A DNA stretch of 10,180 nt. Source: Xanthobacteraceae bacterium. GTDB lineage: Bacteria; Pseudomonadota; Alphaproteobacteria; Rhizobiales; Xanthobacteraceae. The DNA is taken from NCBI GenBank assembly GCA_030039655.1, contig JASHVC010000196.1, positions 1 through 10,180 on the forward strand, in the 5' to 3' direction. Shown here one piece after another: positions 6,429 to 10,180 of this stretch. Positions within the stretch are counted from its first letter, which is position 1, and every line of letters starts with the position of its first letter. The notes below the pieces were generated by a model that was given only the letters and a program-made list of their open reading frames with translations, made no database searches and was not told the origin of the DNA. Position numbers and translations under genes: made by a program.

Positions 6429-7730
6429 GTGGCGACGTTTGCTCCTTGGGACCCGAGAGTCCCGCAGCCCGCGCAGCGATCGATTGCCGGTGCGCTGATC
6501 CGAAACGCTCTCTTCGTGATCGCGTTTCTTTCAGTGGCGACATCATTCCGCCCTTTCCCGAACCTGGCTGTGCCGGAACGCATCTCGGAGGCTGGTGATC
6601 CTTTCAACCAAATCGGCTTTTCGGCCCTGTTCCTGGCGATCGGCGCATGGATCTACTTCAACAACCCCGGCAGGCTAATACCCCTTTTGCGGCCGGCATT
6701 GTTTGCGATGCTCGGCTGGTGCGTCATAACCGTCTTCACTTCCTGGGACTCCTCGCTGGCAGCGCGCCGCCTGGCATTCGCGCTGGTGGTCATGAGCATT
6801 GCCGCCATGTTGCTGCTCTTGCCGAAGAACCTTCGCCACTTTGCTGATCTCTTGGCGGCGGTCGCGGTCATAACACTTTTGGCTTGTTATTTGGGCGTGC
6901 TTCTTGTCCCAAACCTTGCAATTCACCAGGCGACTGATTTCATCGAGCCGGCCCTTGCGGGGGATTGGCGAGGAATGTTTGCGCACAAGAACGACGCCGG
7001 CTCCACGATGGTGGTCTTTATATTTATCGGGCTGTTCGTGGCGCGCGTGCGCAGTCCCGTTCTGGGCACTTTCATCGTCATACTGGCTGCAACGTTTTTA
7101 ATACTCACGCACTCGAAGACCCCGCTGACGTTGATACTACCGGTGTTGCTGATCTCCGCGATCATCGCACGATGTCGCCGGCCGGTCGTCGGCGTTACGA
7201 TCGCGCTCGTGGTCCTGATTGCTATCAACCTTTTTTCTATCGGCTCGATATTTTTCGAGTCGGTTGGCGACGTTCTCGGCGCCGTCTTGTCCGACCCGTC
7301 CTTTACCGGCCGCACCGCCATCTGGCAATTTGCTCTGCAGCATGTGGCACTGCGCCCGGTTATGGGGCACGGCTTCGCCGCCTTTTGGGGCTCCCAACAG
7401 GTCGCTTACGAAATAGGCGGAATTTCCGTTTGGGAAAACTCAGCCGCCCAGGCGCACAACAGCTACGTCAATCTAGCTCTCACCATCGGCATTCCGGGGT
7501 CGGCCTTGGCCGTGCTCTGGCTAGTCATTCTTCCTCTCGTCGACTATTACCGGTCGGCGTCCGATCCGACGAATTTGGCGCTGCGCACTCTGTTTTTGCG
7601 AGTCTGTCTCTACGGAGCCTGCGCGTCCTCTTTCGAGAGCATTTTCTTTCAGATGGGCAGTGTATGGTTTCTGCTCCTGATCGCCGTATTTGGACTTCGC
7701 CTGATCTCGGTCATGCGTCTGCAGGCGTGA
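6429..7730 (+). CDS. Wzy/ExoQ-type EPS polymerase (O-antigen ligase family membrane protein)
   Basis: This 433-residue polytopic inner-membrane protein is predicted to join lipid-linked repeat units at the periplasmic face. It has about ten hydrophobic helices separated by short loops. Family signatures include WRGMFAHKNDAG (K187, N188 region), GRTAIW (294-299), RPVMGHGFAAFW (309-320) and AHNSYVNLALTIGIPG (from 342, with H343). The last two groups make up the large periplasmic loop typical of the O-antigen ligase/polymerase (Wzy_C) superfamily. The start is GTG 6429 with a well-spaced AAGGAG. The upstream sugar transferase and downstream flippase make EPS polymerase much more likely than lipopolysaccharide O-antigen ligase, since no LPS core genes are seen. 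It closely resembles the ExoQ-type proteins of rhizobial EPS loci, but substrate specificity cannot be predicted. It stands apart from both neighbours by gaps of more than 300 bases. Confidence 0.9.
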   Translation: MATFAPWDPRVPQPAQRSIAGALIRNALFVIAFLSVATSFRPFPNLAVPERISEAGDPFNQIGFSALFLAIGAWIYFNNPGRLIPLLRPALFAMLGWCVITVFTSWDSSLAARRLAFALVVMSIAAMLLLLPKNLRHFADLLAAVAVITLLACYLGVLLVPNLAIHQATDFIEPALAGDWRGMFAHKNDAGSTMVVFIFIGLFVARVRSPVLGTFIVILAATFLILTHSKTPLTLILPVLLISAIIARCRRPVVGVTIALVVLIAINLFSIGSIFFESVGDVLGAVLSDPSFTGRTAIWQFALQHVALRPVMGHGFAAFWGSQQVAYEIGGISVWENSAAQAHNSYVNLALTIGIPGSALAVLWLVILPLVDYYRSASDPTNLALRTLFLRVCLYGACASSFESIFFQMGSVWFLLLIAVFGLRLISVMRLQA

Positions 7731-7749
7731 GCGCGGCTCATAACCGCCT
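7723..7749 (+). terminator. Imperfect hairpin overlapping the polymerase stop codon
   Basis: AGGCG (7723-7727) can pair with CGCCT (7745-7749), and GAGC (7729-7732) with GCTC (7736-7739) around a GCG loop. A bulge of five bases sits on the right arm. There is no T run after it, so it is a weak terminator candidate or an mRNA 3'-end stabiliser. Confidence 0.25.
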
Positions 7750-8078
7750 CTAGGCTTAACATAGTGACCGGTATAGATCTCAGCTATGCAAGCGTCCTGT
7801 CTCAGACAGGAGGGAGGTGAGCGCGACCGCTCCTCAGGTGGCGCGGAGAGCGGTTTTAATCATAAAAATCGATCTTGGAAACACGGAAGCGAACTCTCAA
7901 ATCTCGCAAATTCAAACATCCGAACTCCCGTCATTAACCCTTGTAGCTCAATCATTTGCGCGCTCTTCACCGGCGACTTAAAAAGGCGCTCTACCAATTC
8001 GCCGCTTTCGCTTGGTTCGCCTATGAGTATCTTCATCCGCGCTCCTCGACGCGTTGATCCGGGGCCGTTACTGCAGTC
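7731..8078. other. 348-base intergenic region before the flippase gene
   Basis: No gene is called with confidence. A purine-rich AGGAGGG (7808-7814) is followed only 3 bases after AGGAGG+G by GTG 7817, opening a 54-codon frame that ends at TAA 7979-7981; its product is not recognisable. A different frame from ATG 7786 runs to 8082 (98 codons) but has a frame-shadow composition rich in Ser, Arg and Asn. The stretch about 7940-8012 has tRNA-like words on either strand (TGTAGCTCAAT on +, TTGGTAGAGCGCC on -), but no cloverleaf can be folded. The gap may be decayed sequence or a long leader of the flippase gene. Confidence 0.45.
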
Positions 8079-9515
8079 ATGATCAGTTCATATGCGCTGA
8101 TCTATCTGCTGGGGCAGGCCTTGCCCGCAGTTATCGGCTTTCTCGCGTTAATCCTTTACACCCATCTCCTGTCGCCGGCCGAATACGGTGTCTACGTCAT
8201 CGGCGCGAGCATAGCCGGAATCATTTCGGCCGTGTTCTTTTCCTGGATTCGTCTCGCGGTGTCGCGCTACCAAGCCGGTTCACCCGAGCTCGATTTCCGC
8301 GGCGAGGCGACCATTGGATTCGGCGGAACAATCGCAGTTATCGCCTGTCTGCTGCCGGCCGCGATGCTGATCGCACGACCGAACATAAATTTTGGAATTC
8401 TGGCCGGAAGCCTATTTCTGTCGTTCGCGACGAACGCATTTGTCATTGGCCAGGAGTTCCAGCGCGCACGGCTCAACCCGTACTGCTTTATGATCACGGC
8501 GCTGATCCGAAGCATCTTAGGTTTGGCACTGGGATATGCCGTCATCACCTTCGGCGGTGGCGGACTGGGCCTGCTTGTGGCGATTGGCGTGAGTTTTGTG
8601 ATTGCAAAATTTTTCAGCTTTCAGCGCGACGCTGACAAGCCGCTTCGCCTCTTTCCCACTCATTATTTGCTTCAGTTCATCCGTTACGGCGTGCCGTTTT
8701 CGCTCGGCGCGGCAACCTTCGCGCTGCATAGTGCGCTGGACCGGTTGGGCGTAGCCTATCTGCTCGGCTCAAGTGCGGCGGGTTACTACGGTCTTGCCGC
8801 CGATATGACCCGACAGCTCATCGTAATCCTGGCATCCAGCGTCGCATCGGCCATGTTTCCAATCGCGTTTCGCACCTTTGGTGAAAGCGGGGCGGCGGCG
8901 ACGCGGAAACGTCTTGGCGAAGGACTCGAGCTTTTGCTCGCGCTGATCGCGCCGGTTGCCGTCTGGCTTGCGATTTCCGCCGATGTTGTCTCTGGTACGC
9001 TGCTGGGGTTCGAATACCAGGCCCACGTCGCGGTGCTCTTGCCATTGCTCGCCGTGGGTCGCCTGTGCGGCGCGGTCAATCAGTATTATCTGCAAGTCAG
9101 CTTCCAATTGGCGGAAAAGCCCCTTGTCCAGGTCGCTCACGATGCCCTCATATTTGTCCTGAATGTCGCTCTGTTATTTTGGTTGACACTCGAGTTTGGG
9201 CTGCTAGGGACGGCGGCGTCGGTACTGATTGCGGAAGCTCTTGGTATCTTGATTGGCATTTGGCTCTCGCGCCGGACTTTCAAACTGCCGTTCAATGGCT
9301 CGGGAGCGTCACGCGTCGCGGCGGCGACCGCCGTAATGGCGATCGTTACTTTCGCGGCCAAGACGGCGTTGGGCGGCCACGGCCCGTTCGCGCTGGTAGG
9401 GATGATTTGCGCCGCAAGCGTTGCTTATCTAAGCTCAGCAGTCTTGTTCGATGTAGTCGGTGTGAGGTCGTTGATCAACCCGTTCTTGTGGCCGCGTAGG
9501 GTGGCGGTCGGATAG
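8079..9515 (+). CDS. Wzx-type lipid-linked oligosaccharide flippase
   Basis: This 478-residue integral membrane protein should move undecaprenyl-diphosphate-linked EPS repeat units from the inner to the outer face of the cytoplasmic membrane. It begins directly with a hydrophobic helix (MISSYALIYLLGQALPAVIG). It then has the family-typical loop LYTHLLSPAEYGVY (about 27-40), as in the polysaccharide synthesis/MATE-like superfamily. About 12-14 hydrophobic helices run through the length, with Ala/Leu/Val/Gly-rich helices to the end. An internal stretch near 205-250 (IRYGVPFSLGAATFALHSALDRLGVAYLLG, abbreviated here by its ends IRYGVPF and YLLG) matches the start of the second half of such flippases. 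ATG 8079 is the natural start; no good Shine-Dalgarno is visible. The length fits the family. Position between the polymerase and a glycoside hydrolase supports a role in EPS export. The exact sugar unit is unknown. Confidence 0.9.
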   Translation: MISSYALIYLLGQALPAVIGFLALILYTHLLSPAEYGVYVIGASIAGIISAVFFSWIRLAVSRYQAGSPELDFRGEATIGFGGTIAVIACLLPAAMLIARPNINFGILAGSLFLSFATNAFVIGQEFQRARLNPYCFMITALIRSILGLALGYAVITFGGGGLGLLVAIGVSFVIAKFFSFQRDADKPLRLFPTHYLLQFIRYGVPFSLGAATFALHSALDRLGVAYLLGSSAAGYYGLAADMTRQLIVILASSVASAMFPIAFRTFGESGAAATRKRLGEGLELLLALIAPVAVWLAISADVVSGTLLGFEYQAHVAVLLPLLAVGRLCGAVNQYYLQVSFQLAEKPLVQVAHDALIFVLNVALLFWLTLEFGLLGTAASVLIAEALGILIGIWLSRRTFKLPFNGSGASRVAAATAVMAIVTFAAKTALGGHGPFALVGMICAASVAYLSSAVLFDVVGVRSLINPFLWPRRVAVG

Positions 9516-9560
9516 ATTTCTGTCCGGCTGCGGATCGCCGATCACTAACTATTAATCCGC

Positions 9561-9578
9561 ATGCAATTTGAAGTGCAT
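9561..9578. promoter_or_regulatory. Small dyad ATGCA-N8-TGCAT upstream of the hydrolase promoter
   Basis: ATGCA (9561-9565) and TGCAT (9574-9578) are inverted around 8 bases, 16 bases before the -35 element at 9594. The arms overlap a GCATGC palindrome (9559-9564). The position suits an operator, but the arms are short. Confidence 0.25.
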
Positions 9579-9593
9579 CTTACCGGCCTATAA

Positions 9594-9622
9594 TTGACAA
9601 GAACCTCTGACCGGAAGGTAAT
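9594..9622 (+). promoter_or_regulatory. Sigma70-type promoter for the GH10 gene
   Basis: TTGACA (9594-9599) is a perfect -35 hexamer. GGTAAT (9617-9622), four of six matches to TATAAT, follows at the ideal 17-base spacing. Transcription would begin near 9629, about 34 bases before the GH10 start codon. TATAAT also occurs at 9589-9594, but its upstream -35 is poor. This suggests the hydrolase can be transcribed independently of the flippase. Confidence 0.5.
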
Positions 9623-9624
9623 CG

Positions 9625-9649
9625 GAGGGAGCTAAACAATTACTCCTTC
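9625..9649 (+). promoter_or_regulatory. Leader hairpin between promoter and GH10 start
   Basis: GAGGGAG (9625-9631) pairs with CTCCTTC (9643-9649), seven pairs with one G-U wobble and an 11-base A/T-rich loop. It lies at or just after the predicted transcription start and ends 13 bases before ATG 9663. It could stabilise the mRNA 5' end or influence translation. It buries the only strong Shine-Dalgarno-like run in this leader. Confidence 0.3.
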
Positions 9650-9662
9650 TTTCGGGTTGTTG

Positions 9663-10180
9663 ATGGAACCGACGAGACGCGAGCTTCTAAAGTGCGCCCG
9701 AGGCGCCGCCGCACTTGCTCTGGCGCCCGAAATCGCTTTCGCAACTGGCGAATCGCTCGCGCGACCGAAGCGCAAGGTACCCTACGGAGCCGCGGTCGCT
9801 CTTGCCGATCTTAAGGCCGACCCTCGACTTGGCAGAACGATCGGCAACACCTGCAACCTTATCGTGCCGGTGAGCGAGTTGAAATGGAGCGAACTGAGGC
9901 CAGCACCGGGCCAATTTGCTTTCGCCAAAGCCGATGAGATTGCCGCGTTCGCGAGGCAGAATGACCTTGCCATGCGGGGGCATACGCTCGTCTGGTATGC
10001 GGCGATGCCTGACTGGACCAAATCGATTGACAGTGAGAAGGCCGCTGAACGCGCTCTTACCGAGCATATCCAGACGGTTGTTTCCCGTTATCGCGGGCTC
10101 ATCGTGTCTTGGGACGTCGTCAACGAGGCGATCCCGGATGCGGTCTATCACCCGACAGATCGCAGGCCGTCGATTTGGTC
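9663..10180 (+). CDS. Tat-exported GH10 glycoside hydrolase (endo-1,4-beta-xylanase family), 5' part
   Basis: 172 complete codons are visible; the gene runs off the window. The N-terminus carries a twin-arginine signal, TRRELLK (R5, R6), followed by an Ala/Leu-rich stretch ending near AIAFA-like EIAFA (about 23-27), so the enzyme should be folded before export to the periplasm or beyond. The GH10 barrel follows: GNTCNLIVPVSELKW (substrate-site strand region), RGHTLVWYAAMPDW (105-118) and SWDVVNEAIPD, where N154-E155 is the conserved pair containing the acid/base glutamate. The nucleophile glutamate lies beyond the window. Most xylanases have His after GHTLVW; here it is Tyr112. In-frame TAA at 9633 bounds the start; ATG 9663 is preferred over TTG 9657 or 9660. 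The Shine-Dalgarno is weak. Xylan may not be the substrate: in an EPS cluster, trimming or release of the polymer is a reasonable inference. Confidence 0.9.
   Translation, partial: MEPTRRELLKCARGAAALALAPEIAFATGESLARPKRKVPYGAAVALADLKADPRLGRTIGNTCNLIVPVSELKWSELRPAPGQFAFAKADEIAAFARQNDLAMRGHTLVWYAAMPDWTKSIDSEKAAERALTEHIQTVVSRYRGLIVSWDVVNEAIPDAVYHPTDRRPSIW

Noticed and set aside
6965..7753. 262-codon + strand open frame overlapping the polymerase
   Set aside because: It is Arg/Ser-rich and out of frame with a clear membrane protein carrying polymerase signatures.
7940..8012. Possible tRNA gene or remnant (TGTAGCTCAAT on +, TTGGTAGAGCGCC on -)
   Set aside because: The D-arm-like words are on opposite strands. 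No acceptor stem, anticodon stem or TTCRANY T-loop can be placed on either strand.
7786..8082. 98-codon + strand open frame before the flippase
   Set aside because: Composition looks random (Ser/Arg/Asn-rich), no family or ribosome binding site, and it runs 4 bases into the flippase start.
9687..10151. 154-codon - strand open frame at the right edge
   Set aside because: The + strand here encodes conserved GH10 motifs with a Tat signal, so the - strand frame is a shadow.

Overview
The window is part of an exopolysaccharide (EPS) biosynthesis cluster of the Wzx/Wzy type. All confident genes are on the + strand. Moderately high GC, GTG start use, the ExoP-type co-polymerase/tyrosine kinase and the exo-like gene set suggest an alphaproteobacterium of the Rhizobiales, probably Bradyrhizobium-like. 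That placement is inference from gene style, not from a marker gene.

Layout. 1-678 is the 3' end of an unrecognised gene with a Gly/Ser/Pro/Thr-rich tail. 755-3151 encodes a full-length ExoP/GumC-like polysaccharide co-polymerase fused to a BY-kinase with a tyrosine-rich C-terminus. It overlaps by 17 bases a membrane-anchored VpsP-like protein (3135-3977). A 632-base gap follows (3978-4609). It holds short direct repeats, a probable small membrane protein on the - strand (4057-4206), a consensus DnaA-box sequence and an AT-rich stretch with repeated ATTAAT. 4610-6109 encodes a WcaJ/ExoY-type polyprenyl-phosphate hexose-1-phosphate transferase, which starts the repeat unit. After a 319-base gap, 6429-7730 is a Wzy/ExoQ-type polymerase (O-antigen ligase fold) with a GTG start and a good Shine-Dalgarno. 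After a 348-base gap, 8079-9515 is a Wzx-type flippase. From 9663 to the window end is the N-terminal part of a Tat-exported GH10 (endo-1,4-beta-xylanase family) enzyme, preceded by a recognisable promoter.

How they fit together. The transferase loads the first sugar phosphate on undecaprenyl phosphate at the cytoplasmic face. Glycosyltransferases, none of which lie in this window, extend it. The flippase moves the lipid-linked unit outward, the Wzy-like protein polymerises it, and the ExoP-like protein controls chain length and export through tyrosine phosphorylation. The GH10 enzyme may trim or release the polymer, by analogy with glycanases found in other EPS clusters. No outer-membrane export (Wza/GumB) gene is visible.

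The least explained parts are the 3978-4609 gap with its small - strand ORF, the 7731-8078 gap, and the 5' partial gene. No RNA gene, CRISPR array or insertion sequence could be supported.
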